A DNA stretch of 8,926 nucleotides, taken from Hyphomicrobiales bacterium. GTDB lineage: Bacteria; Pseudomonadota; Alphaproteobacteria; Rhizobiales; GCA-2746425. Below, one piece after another: positions 1 to 5,910 of the stretch (its first letter is position 1; each line of letters begins with the position of its first letter). The stretch covers positions 3,175 to 12,100 of the forward strand of contig NVXB01000066.1 in the NCBI GenBank assembly GCA_002746425.1, in the 5' to 3' direction. The notes beneath the pieces were generated by a model, which searched no databases, had not been told where the DNA came from, and worked only from the letters and a program-made list of their open reading frames with translations. A program made the translations under genes and the position numbers.

Positions 1-905
1 GCTTTGAAGAAAAAGCCGGTCAGCTTTACGGCATGGGTTTGATTGGCGGTTTCTGCCATCTTTATATCGGTCAGGAAGCCGTTGTTGTTGGCATGCAGAT
101 GGCCATCGGCGAGGGAGATCAGGTGATCACTGGTTACCGCGATCACGGCCATATGTTGGTGGCGGGTATGGACCCCAAAGGCGTGATGGCCGAGCTGACG
201 GGACGCCGCGATGGCTACTCCCACGGCAAGGGCGGCTCCATGCACATGTTCTCCAAAGAGAAGAATTTTTACGGCGGCCACGGCATTGTGGGCGGACAGG
301 TTTCGCTTGGCACTGGCCTGGCATTTGCCAATAAATACCGCAAAAACAAAAACGTATCGCTGGCCTATTTTGGCGATGGCGCGGCCAATCAGGGCCAGGT
401 CTATGAGAGCCTTAATATGGCTCAGCTTTGGGACCTGCCATGTATCTATGTGATTGAGAACAACCGTTATGCCATGGGCACCTCGGTTCTGCGCTCCGCA
501 TCACAGCCAGATTTTTACCGCCGCGGCGAAAGTTTCAATGTGCCCGGCAAACAGGTCGATGGCATGGATGTGCGTTCGGTCAAAGCCTTGGGCGATGAAG
601 CTGTGGCCTGGTGCCGCGCTGGCAAGGGTCCGATGATCCTTGAAATGCTGACCTATCGCTATCGTGGTCACTCGATGTCCGATCCGGCAAAGTACCGCTC
701 AAAAGACGAAGTGCAGCGTATGCGCAACGAGCAGGACCCGATTGAACAGGTGCGCAAGCGTCTGCTGGAAAAAGACTGGGCCAAAGAGGCTGAGCTCAAA
801 GACATCGACAAGGATGTCCGCGCCATTGTGGCGGAAGCCGCTGAATTTGCACAACAGAGCCCAGAGCCGGATCCATCCGAACTCTGGACCGATATTTACG
901 CTTAA
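1..905 (+). CDS. pdhA: Pyruvate dehydrogenase E1 component, alpha subunit (5' partial)
   Basis: E1-alpha of the cytosolic pyruvate dehydrogenase complex. With PdhB it decarboxylates pyruvate on thiamine diphosphate and reductively acetylates a lipoyl group. The reading frame is already open at base 3 (FEEKAGQLYG precedes the first in-window Met at 33), so that Met is internal. About 300 residues are visible; the family is usually near 340-350, so roughly 40-50 N-terminal residues are missing. The ThDP/Mg motif is clear: GDGAANQG beginning at base 372, closing about 30 residues later with the Asn pair of IENNRYAMG. GGHGIVGGQ and the loop RYRGHSMSDPAKYR also match; that loop corresponds to the region phosphorylated in mitochondrial E1-alpha, though no kinase is implied here. 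The stop is TAA at 903-905, 17 nt before pdhB, so the two are surely co-transcribed. Family assignment is very secure; the other branched-chain E1-alpha proteins fit less well given the neighbours. Confidence 0.97.
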   Translation, partial: FEEKAGQLYGMGLIGGFCHLYIGQEAVVVGMQMAIGEGDQVITGYRDHGHMLVAGMDPKGVMAELTGRRDGYSHGKGGSMHMFSKEKNFYGGHGIVGGQVSLGTGLAFANKYRKNKNVSLAYFGDGAANQGQVYESLNMAQLWDLPCIYVIENNRYAMGTSVLRSASQPDFYRRGESFNVPGKQVDGMDVRSVKALGDEAVAWCRAGKGPMILEMLTYRYRGHSMSDPAKYRSKDEVQRMRNEQDPIEQVRKRLLEKDWAKEAELKDIDKDVRAIVAEAAEFAQQSPEPDPSELWTDIYA

Positions 906-922
906 AAAGGGGAGAAAAAACT

Positions 923-2299
923 ATGCCTATAGATATTTTAATGCCTGCGCTTTCTCCCACCATGGAAGAGGGAACTCTGTCCAAATGGGTGAAGCAAGAA
1001 GGCGATACGATTTCCGCCGGTGATGTGATTGCCGAGATTGAAACCGACAAAGCAACGATGGAAATCGAAGCCATTGACGAGGGTGTGTTGGGCAAAATCT
1101 TTGTTGCTGAAGGCACCGAGAATGTTGCCGTGAATGCGCGCCTCGCCGTCATTCTGGAAGAGGGCGAAAGCGCTGATGCGATTGATGCATCTGCTCCAGC
1201 TGCCGCCGCGCCTGTTGCAAAAGCTGCTCCCGCACCAGTTGCCGCTGCCCCGGTTGCTGCACAGCCTATAACCGAAACGGCTCCGGCTGATCCGGAGATT
1301 CCCGCTGGCACAGAAATGGTGTCCACCACCGTTCGTGAAGCCCTGCGTGATGCGATGGCCGAAGAAATGCGCCGCGATGAAGATGTCTTCGTCATGGGCG
1401 AAGAAGTGGCGCAATATCAGGGCGCTTACAAAATCACCCAAGGCCTGTTGCAGGAATTTGGCGATGACCGCGTTATTGATACGCCGATTACCGAGCATGG
1501 CTTTGCTGGCCTTGGTGTGGGCGCGGCGATGACCGGCCTCAAACCCATCATCGAGTTCATGACCTTCAACTTCGCCATGCAGGCGATGGATCATCTCATC
1601 AACTCCGCTGCCAAAACACTCTATATGTCCGGCGGCCAGATGGGCGCACCCATCGTGTTCCGTGGCCCCAACGGCGCAGCATCGCGCGTGGGCGCGCAGC
1701 ACAGCCATGATTATGCCGCATGGTACTCCAATGTGCCCGGCCTGAAAGTGGTGATGCCTTATTCGGCAGCAGATGCCAAAGGCCTGCTCAAAGCCGCGAT
1801 CCGCGATCCCAACCCGATCATCTTCTTGGAAAACGAAATGCTCTATGGCACGAGTTTTGATGTTCCCAAAATGGATGATTTTGTTCTGCCGATCGGCAAG
1901 GCCAAAGTGGTGCGCACCGGTAGCGATGTGACCATCGTAACCTTTAGCATCGGCATGACCTACGCGCTTAAAGCAGCTGAAGAGCTGGCCAAAATGGGCA
2001 TTGAGGCGGAGATCATCGATCTGCGCACCATCCGCCCGATGGACATTGCCACCGTGGTTGCCTCGGTGCAAAAAACCGGGCGCTGCGTAACAGTCGAAGA
2101 AGGTTTCCCGCAATCTGGTGTCGGTGCAGAAATTTCCGCCCAGATCATGGAAAACGCCTTCGATTATCTTGATGCACCGGTTATCCGCATTACCGGCAAG
2201 GATGTGCCGATGCCTTATGCGGCCAATCTGGAAAAGCTCGCTCTGCCAAATGCAGGCGATGTTATTGAAGCCGTCAAAGCCGTAACCTATTCCGTTTAA
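923..2299 (+). CDS. pdhB: Pyruvate dehydrogenase E1 component, beta subunit with N-terminal lipoyl domain
   Basis: 458-residue E1-beta, partner of PdhA in the ThDP-dependent decarboxylation of pyruvate. The order of parts is: lipoyl domain (residues 1-82, with the modifiable Lys43 in ETDKATME, codon 1049-1051), an Ala/Pro-rich flexible linker (about 85-130), then the transketolase-like pyrimidine-binding domain and the C-terminal transketolase domain (about 133-458). Family signatures include MGEEVAQYQGAYK (Glu160/161, the region of the Glu that activates ThDP), DTPITEHGFAG, EFMTFNFAMQAMD, FRGPNGA and QHSHDYAAWY. The start is set by GGGGAG at 908-913, nine nt before ATG 923, and by the conserved opening MPIDILMPALSPTME. 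E1-beta of most bacteria lacks a lipoyl domain; the fused form is well known in alphaproteobacteria. The domain is about 77% identical (63 of 82 residues, counted by hand) to the one in PdhC, which suggests internal duplication. Confidence 0.98.
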   Translation: MPIDILMPALSPTMEEGTLSKWVKQEGDTISAGDVIAEIETDKATMEIEAIDEGVLGKIFVAEGTENVAVNARLAVILEEGESADAIDASAPAAAAPVAKAAPAPVAAAPVAAQPITETAPADPEIPAGTEMVSTTVREALRDAMAEEMRRDEDVFVMGEEVAQYQGAYKITQGLLQEFGDDRVIDTPITEHGFAGLGVGAAMTGLKPIIEFMTFNFAMQAMDHLINSAAKTLYMSGGQMGAPIVFRGPNGAASRVGAQHSHDYAAWYSNVPGLKVVMPYSAADAKGLLKAAIRDPNPIIFLENEMLYGTSFDVPKMDDFVLPIGKAKVVRTGSDVTIVTFSIGMTYALKAAEELAKMGIEAEIIDLRTIRPMDIATVVASVQKTGRCVTVEEGFPQSGVGAEISAQIMENAFDYLDAPVIRITGKDVPMPYAANLEKLALPNAGDVIEAVKAVTYSV

Positions 2300-2304
2300 A
2301 GGAG
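2300..2304 (+). promoter_or_regulatory. Shine-Dalgarno site of pdhC
   Basis: AGGAG follows the pdhB stop codon (TAA 2297-2299) directly. Two consecutive in-frame ATG codons lie downstream, at 2309 (4-nt spacer) and 2312 (7-nt spacer). The 7-nt spacing is closer to optimal, and the second ATG gives the same N-terminus as PdhB (MPIDI...), so 2312 is preferred. Confidence 0.8.
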
Positions 2305-2311
2305 AATCATG

Positions 2312-3622
2312 ATGCCAATTGATATTTTTATGCCGGCTCTTTCTCCGACCATGGAAGAGGGCAACCTGACCAAATGGCACGTCAAGGAAGGCGATAGCGT
2401 TTCCTCTGGCGATGTTATTGCCGAAATTGAAACCGACAAAGCCACGATGGAAGTTGAATCCATTGATGAAGGCATTGTCGGCAAAATCTTTATTGCCGAG
2501 GGAACTGAAGGCGTGCCGGTTAACACCCGCATTGCCGTGCTGCTGGAAGAGGGCGAAGATGCCTCTGCCATAAGCGATGCACCAGCCGCTGCTACGGCGC
2601 CTGCTGCCAGTGCTGAACCTGCGCCAACAGAAGCTGCACCTGCCGCCGCGCCCGCCGCTTCAGCTCCTGCTGCACCAAGTGGCGCACGGGTCTTTTCCTC
2701 ACCGCTCGCTCGCCGTATCGCCAAGGATGGCGGTTTGGATATCGCCGCCATTGCAGGCTCCGGCCCACATGGCCGCGTGGTGAAACGAGATGTGGAAGCC
2801 GCCATTGCTGGCGGTGCCAAAGCTGCACCTGCTGCTGCCGCAGCACCAGCTGAAACTGCCAAAGCTGCTGCACCAAAAGGTGCATCGGATGAGGCCGTTC
2901 TCAAACTGTTTGACGATGACAGCTATGAGTTGGTGGCCCATGATGGCATGCGCAAAACCATCGCATCGCGCTTGCAAGAGAGCAAACAAACCGTTCCGCA
3001 TTTCTATCTCACCATTGATTGTGAGCTGGATGCGCTGCTGGCACTGCGAAAGCAGCTTAATGATGCTGCGCCGGAAAATGGCGATGGCAAACCGTCCTAC
3101 AAAATCTCGGTCAATGACATGGTCATCAAAGCCCATGCGCTGGCTCTAAAGGATGTTCCGGCGGCCAATGCCTCCTGGACCTCCAATGCCATGGTGATGC
3201 ACAAACACGCCGATGTTGGCGTGGCAGTGTCCATTCCAGGCGGGCTGATTACGCCGATTATTCGCCGGGCCGAGGAAAAACCTCTGTCGATCATTTCCAA
3301 CGAGATGAAAGACATGGCCAAGCGGGCAAGAGAGCGCAAATTGCTGCCGCATGAATATATGGGCGGCACCACGGCTGTCTCTAATCTGGGCATGTTTGGC
3401 GTCAAGGATTTTGCTGCCATCGTTAACCCGCCACACGCCACCATTTTGGCTGTCGGCGCGGGCACACCGCGAGCTGTTGTGAAAAACGGCGAGCTGGCAG
3501 TGGCCACGGTAATGTCGGTGACACTATCCACCGATCACCGCGCGGTTGACGGTGCGCTGGGCGCAGAATTGGCCAAAGCATTCAAGGGTTATATCGAAAA
3601 CCCGATGAGCATGCTGGTCTAA
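2312..3622 (+). CDS. pdhC: Pyruvate dehydrogenase E2, dihydrolipoamide acetyltransferase
   Basis: 436-residue core enzyme of the PDH complex. It passes the acetyl group from lipoamide to CoA and organises E1 and E3. Domains in order: one lipoyl domain (1-82, Lys43 in ETDKATME, codon 2438-2440); an Ala/Pro-rich swinging-arm linker (about 85-125); the peripheral subunit-binding domain (about 127-165, VFSSPLARRIA through GPHGRVVKRDVEAAI); a second Ala-rich linker; and the catalytic acyltransferase domain (about 200-436). The active-site motif is DHRAVDGALGAE, with His409 and Asp413. A single lipoyl domain plus this length is typical for alphaproteobacteria. The start could also be ATG 2309, one residue longer. 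The gene begins 12 nt after the pdhB stop, so the two are co-transcribed. Acetyl rather than succinyl or branched-chain specificity is inferred from the pdhA/pdhB neighbours. Confidence 0.97.
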   Translation: MPIDIFMPALSPTMEEGNLTKWHVKEGDSVSSGDVIAEIETDKATMEVESIDEGIVGKIFIAEGTEGVPVNTRIAVLLEEGEDASAISDAPAAATAPAASAEPAPTEAAPAAAPAASAPAAPSGARVFSSPLARRIAKDGGLDIAAIAGSGPHGRVVKRDVEAAIAGGAKAAPAAAAAPAETAKAAAPKGASDEAVLKLFDDDSYELVAHDGMRKTIASRLQESKQTVPHFYLTIDCELDALLALRKQLNDAAPENGDGKPSYKISVNDMVIKAHALALKDVPAANASWTSNAMVMHKHADVGVAVSIPGGLITPIIRRAEEKPLSIISNEMKDMAKRARERKLLPHEYMGGTTAVSNLGMFGVKDFAAIVNPPHATILAVGAGTPRAVVKNGELAVATVMSVTLSTDHRAVDGALGAELAKAFKGYIENPMSMLV

Positions 3623-3632
3623 CAAGATAGGC

Positions 3633-3669
3633 TGTTGGGAAGCCTGCATAAACGGGCGGTTTCCCAACA
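3633..3669 (+). repeat. 12-bp inverted repeat (hairpin) after pdhC
   Basis: The left arm TGTTGGGAAGCC (3633-3644) pairs with GGTTTCCCAACA (3658-3669) around a 13-nt loop. All twelve positions pair in RNA, one of them as G-U. It starts 10 nt after the pdhC stop. No T-run follows (the next bases are CACGAACTG), so it does not look like a standard intrinsic terminator. A 3'-end stabiliser, processing site or partial attenuator between pdhC and the downstream genes is more likely. Confidence 0.6.
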
Positions 3670-3687
3670 CACGAACTGAAAAAACAG

Positions 3688-3701
3688 TTGATCCATATCA
3701 A
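3688..3701. promoter_or_regulatory. FNR/Anr/FixK-type operator
   Basis: TTGATCCATATCAA is an exact match to the consensus TTGAT-N4-ATCAA bound by FNR, Anr, FixK and related CRP-FNR regulators that respond to low oxygen. The centre is at 3694.5. An activator at the usual -41.5 position would put the transcription start near 3736, with a -10 near 3723-3728 (TAGGCT, a modest match). That is about 22 nt before the DUF465 start codon, leaving room for its Shine-Dalgarno site. The site match is seen directly; binding and activation are inferred. Confidence 0.6.
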
Positions 3702-3757
3702 GGAGTAAGCGCAGCGGTTTTGTAGGCTATTGAAAACAAACCTAAGGAGACGTTTTC

Positions 3758-3994
3758 ATGAGCAACACGCCGCACGAACTGGCCGAAGAATTTCCCGAGC
3801 ATGTCGACAAAATCCGCGACCTGAAAATGAACAACAATCATTTTGTACGGTTGTTTGACGAGTATCACACGCTTAATCGGGATATCCACCGGGCAGAAAC
3901 CAATGTAGAGCCGACAGATGACTTCCATATGGAAGACATGCGCAAAAAGCGTATTCGGCTCAAAGATGAACTCTATGGGATGTTGTCGGCGTAA
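3758..3994 (+). CDS. DUF465 (YdcH-like) small helical protein
   Basis: 78-residue soluble, charged protein of the DUF465/YdcH family, whose biochemical function is not known to me. Recognisable family features are the central HFVRLFDEYHTLNRDIHRAE and the C-terminal MRKKRIRLKDELYGML. The family is expected to form a short pair of helices. There is no signal peptide or membrane segment. The start is supported by AAGGAG at 3744-3749 with an 8-nt spacer. It lies 135 nt after pdhC, behind an FNR-type box, and 63 nt before lpd. This suggests it heads a sub-operon with lpd, but any role in pyruvate dehydrogenase is unproven. It reads forward and is intact. Confidence 0.9.
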   Translation: MSNTPHELAEEFPEHVDKIRDLKMNNNHFVRLFDEYHTLNRDIHRAETNVEPTDDFHMEDMRKKRIRLKDELYGMLSA

Positions 3995-4007
3995 CAATTT
4001 GTTGCTG

Positions 4008-4055
4008 GCCATCTCATGCAATCCCCGGCCAAGTGCCGGTTAAACAGGAGATGGC
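4008..4055 (+). promoter_or_regulatory. Potential RNA hairpin covering the lpd ribosome binding site
   Basis: The outer stem pairs GCCATCTC (4008-4015) with GAGATGGC (4048-4055), eight perfect pairs. Inside it, CCGGC (4025-4029) pairs with GCCGG (4035-4039) around a 5-nt loop. The outer right arm includes three bases of the lpd Shine-Dalgarno site and ends 2 nt before the GTG start, so folding could limit lpd translation. TGGCC (4006-4010) could instead pair with GGCCA (4027-4031), a weaker mutually exclusive helix that would free the site. The repeats are seen; a regulatory role is inferred. Confidence 0.4.
4046..4050 (+). promoter_or_regulatory. Shine-Dalgarno site deciding the lpd GTG start
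   Basis: AGGAG lies 7 nt before GTG 4058, which opens the conserved E3 N-terminus (ANYDVLIIGGG). The only in-frame ATG upstream (4016) would add 14 residues of non-family sequence and has no ribosome binding site, and the ATG at 4051 is out of frame. Confidence 0.85.
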
Positions 4056-4057
4056 AA

Positions 4058-5494
4058 GTGGCAAACTATGATGTTCTCATCATTGGCGGCGGTCCGGGTG
4101 GCTATGTCGCCGCAATTCGGGCTTCGCAATTGGGTCTGAAAACAGCCGTGATTGAACGCGAACACCTTGGTGGTATCTGCCTTAACTGGGGCTGTATTCC
4201 CACCAAGGCTTTGCTGCGTTCCGCCGAAGTTTTCCATTATATGGATCATGCCAAGGATTATGGCCTCAGCGCTGATAAGTTCAGCTTTGATATGGCCGCG
4301 ATTGTTAAACGCTCACGCGGCGTGTCCGGCAAGCTTAATGGCGGCATCGGCTTCTTGATGAAGAAGAACAAGATTGATGTCATCTGGGGCGAAGCCGTCA
4401 TCACCAAGCCGGGTGAAGTGAAAGTTGGCAAATCCACCAAAAAGGCGATGGAGCCGCAGCACCCAACGCCAAAAGGCGTGCTGGGTGAGGGCACTTACAC
4501 CGCCAAACACATCATCGTGGCCACTGGCGCACGCCCACGCGCGCTGCCGGGCATTGAACCTGATGGCGATTTGATCTGGACCTATTTTGACGCGATGGTG
4601 CCAAAAGCCATGCCAAAGTCCCTTGTGGTAATGGGCTCCGGCGCAATCGGCATTGAATTTGCCTCGTTCTACAACACCATGGGCGCCGATGTGACCGTGG
4701 TGGAGTTGATGCCGCGCATTATGCCGGTGGAAGATGCTGAAATCTCTACTGTGGCCAGAAAGCGCCTGGAAAAGCAGGGCATGAAAATCATCACCGAAGC
4801 AAAAATCACCAAAGTCACCAAGGGCAATGGCAGCATCACGGCGACGGTTGAAACCAAAGATGGCAAAATTCAAACCCTCACCGCCGATAAGCTGATTTCC
4901 GCTGTGGGTGTGCAGGGTAATATTGAAGGCCTTGGGCTGGAGAAGCTCGGCATTAAAACCGATCGCGGTTGTGTGGTTATCGATGGCCACGCCAAAACCA
5001 ACGTGCCGGGCATTTATGCCATTGGCGATGTGGCGGGTCCGCCGATGCTGGCCCACAAGGCCGAGCATGAAGGCGTTATCTGCGTGGAAGCCATTGCCGG
5101 CAAAAACCCGCATGCCATGGACAAAGCCATGATTCCGGGCTGCACCTATTGCAACCCGCAAGTCGCATCCGTTGGTCTCACCGAAGAAAAAGCCAAGGAA
5201 GCTGGATACAAGGTCAAAGTCGGCCGCTTCAACTTTGTTGGCAACGGCAAGGCAATTGCCCTTGGCGAGCCCGATGGCATGGTCAAAACCGTGTTCGACG
5301 CAAAAACCGGCCAGTTGCTGGGCGCACACATGGTGGGCGCAGAAGTGACCGAGCTGATTCAGGGTTTTGTCGTGGCGATGAATTTGGAAACGACAGAAGA
5401 AGATTTAATGCATTCCGTCTTCCCACATCCAACACTTTCAGAAATGATGCATGAGAGCGTTTTGGATGCCTATGGACGGGCGATTCACTCTTAG
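4058..5494 (+). CDS. lpdA: Dihydrolipoyl dehydrogenase (E3 of pyruvate dehydrogenase)
   Basis: 478-residue FAD flavoprotein that reoxidises dihydrolipoamide and reduces NAD+, working on E2-bound lipoyl groups. Using the GTG start, the features are: the FAD dinucleotide-binding motif GGGPGG (10-15); the redox-active disulfide Cys41 and Cys46 in GGICLNWGCIPTK; the ATGARPRALPG segment; the NAD-binding fold VVMGSGAIGIEFASF; the second FAD motif YAIGDVAGPPMLAHKA; and the C-terminal dimer-interface pair His457 and Glu462 in HPTLSE. An insert before the ATGARPR segment (KSTKKAMEPQHPTPKG) is typical of the PDH-linked E3 of alphaproteobacteria. It is downstream of the DUF465 gene and may be expressed both by read-through from pdhABC and from the FNR-box promoter. 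E3 may also serve 2-oxoglutarate dehydrogenase or glycine cleavage if no second copy exists; that cannot be judged here. Confidence 0.97.
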   Translation: MANYDVLIIGGGPGGYVAAIRASQLGLKTAVIEREHLGGICLNWGCIPTKALLRSAEVFHYMDHAKDYGLSADKFSFDMAAIVKRSRGVSGKLNGGIGFLMKKNKIDVIWGEAVITKPGEVKVGKSTKKAMEPQHPTPKGVLGEGTYTAKHIIVATGARPRALPGIEPDGDLIWTYFDAMVPKAMPKSLVVMGSGAIGIEFASFYNTMGADVTVVELMPRIMPVEDAEISTVARKRLEKQGMKIITEAKITKVTKGNGSITATVETKDGKIQTLTADKLISAVGVQGNIEGLGLEKLGIKTDRGCVVIDGHAKTNVPGIYAIGDVAGPPMLAHKAEHEGVICVEAIAGKNPHAMDKAMIPGCTYCNPQVASVGLTEEKAKEAGYKVKVGRFNFVGNGKAIALGEPDGMVKTVFDAKTGQLLGAHMVGAEVTELIQGFVVAMNLETTEEDLMHSVFPHPTLSEMMHESVLDAYGRAIHS

Positions 5495-5515
5495 GTTTCT
5501 CTAAAGGCAAAAATC

Positions 5516-5701
5516 ATGTTCAAAAATTACAAGCTCACCCCAAGACTGCGTGGCCTGTTGTTCATTTTGATAGCTCTGTTCGTGGCTCAATTTTTCGGCA
5601 TCGGCGGCGCTATCATTTCATTGGCAATTGGCATTACCGGGCTGGCGATTGTGGGCTTGTTTATTTGGACTTTAATACAAGGGAACAAAAACTCCGGGTA
5701 A
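5516..5701 (+). CDS. Hypothetical 61-residue two-helix membrane protein
   Basis: I do not recognise this family. The protein has a basic N-terminus (MFKNYKLTPRLR), then two hydrophobic stretches at about residues 13-30 and 32-55 split by a Gly-rich turn (FFGIGGA), and a short polar tail (QGNKNSG). It most likely sits in the inner membrane as a helical hairpin; positive-inside reasoning puts both ends in the cytoplasm. It starts 21 nt after lpd with a weak site (AAAGG, 5503-5507), so it is probably co-transcribed. In related bacteria small membrane proteins such as GlsB/YeaQ-like ones can occupy this slot, but this sequence does not clearly match that family. Coding status rests on intact frame, spacing and coherent membrane topology. 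Confidence 0.65.
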   Translation: MFKNYKLTPRLRGLLFILIALFVAQFFGIGGAIISLAIGITGLAIVGLFIWTLIQGNKNSG

Positions 5702-5718
5702 GAGAGCAAAAGCTTTGG

Positions 5719-5736
5719 ACATGATAGCTATCATGT
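5719..5736. repeat. Perfect 18-bp palindrome upstream of lipA
   Basis: ACATGATAGCTATCATGT is identical to its own reverse complement, with no spacer. It begins 18 nt after the stop of the small membrane protein gene and about 175 nt before lipA. A gapless palindrome of this size is the form of a homodimeric repressor operator. AT-richness and the lack of a loop or T-run argue against a terminator. I cannot name the regulator. Confidence 0.55.
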
Positions 5737-5828
5737 TGGAAAATGCGCAGACCGCCCTCAATCATCATCATCGTGAAAAAAGCCGCAAAACAGGCGATAC
5801 ACACCATTGAGGATGAACTACACAGTTT

Positions 5829-5857
5829 TTGAACCTATATACCAATAACGTAGAAAT
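5829..5857 (+). promoter_or_regulatory. Possible sigma-70-type promoter for lipA
   Basis: TTGAAC (5829-5834) is separated by 16 nt from TAGAAA (5851-5856); each matches four of six consensus bases. It would start transcription near 5863, about 48 nt before lipA. The 209-nt gap before lipA makes a separate promoter reasonable, but a match this weak can occur by chance. Confidence 0.3.
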
Positions 5858-5910
5858 ACCCGTCCTATACGGGCTCAATAAAACCGATCAAACGACTATC
5901 TGGACGCACC

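Noticed and set aside
938..2380. 480-residue open frame on the minus strand across pdhB
   Set aside because: It is rich in His, Cys, Asn and Gly, with no recognisable domain, and lies wholly opposite a certain gene; it is a shadow of codon bias.
3700..3705. AAGGAG resembling a ribosome binding site upstream of the DUF465 gene
   Set aside because: No start codon with an open frame follows at usable spacing; it is the right edge of the FNR-type box plus adjacent bases.
4016..4057. Upstream ATG giving lpd 14 extra residues
   Set aside because: The extra sequence is unlike any E3 N-terminus, has no Shine-Dalgarno site, and the GTG at 4058 has AGGAG at proper spacing.
4313..5329. 338-residue open frame on the minus strand across lpd
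   Set aside because: Same composition pattern, opposite a well-defined flavoprotein with all catalytic residues in the plus frame.
5721..5832. Two overlapping 29-codon frames (5721-5810 and 5743-5832) in the gap before lipA
   Set aside because: Both are short, lack convincing ribosome binding sites, and one has a low-complexity Ile run from an ATC repeat; no basis for coding beyond chance.
5859..5873. CCCGT-CCTAT-ACGGG mini-hairpin before lipA
   Set aside because: Only five pairs, no T-run, and no match to a riboswitch I know; compatible with chance.
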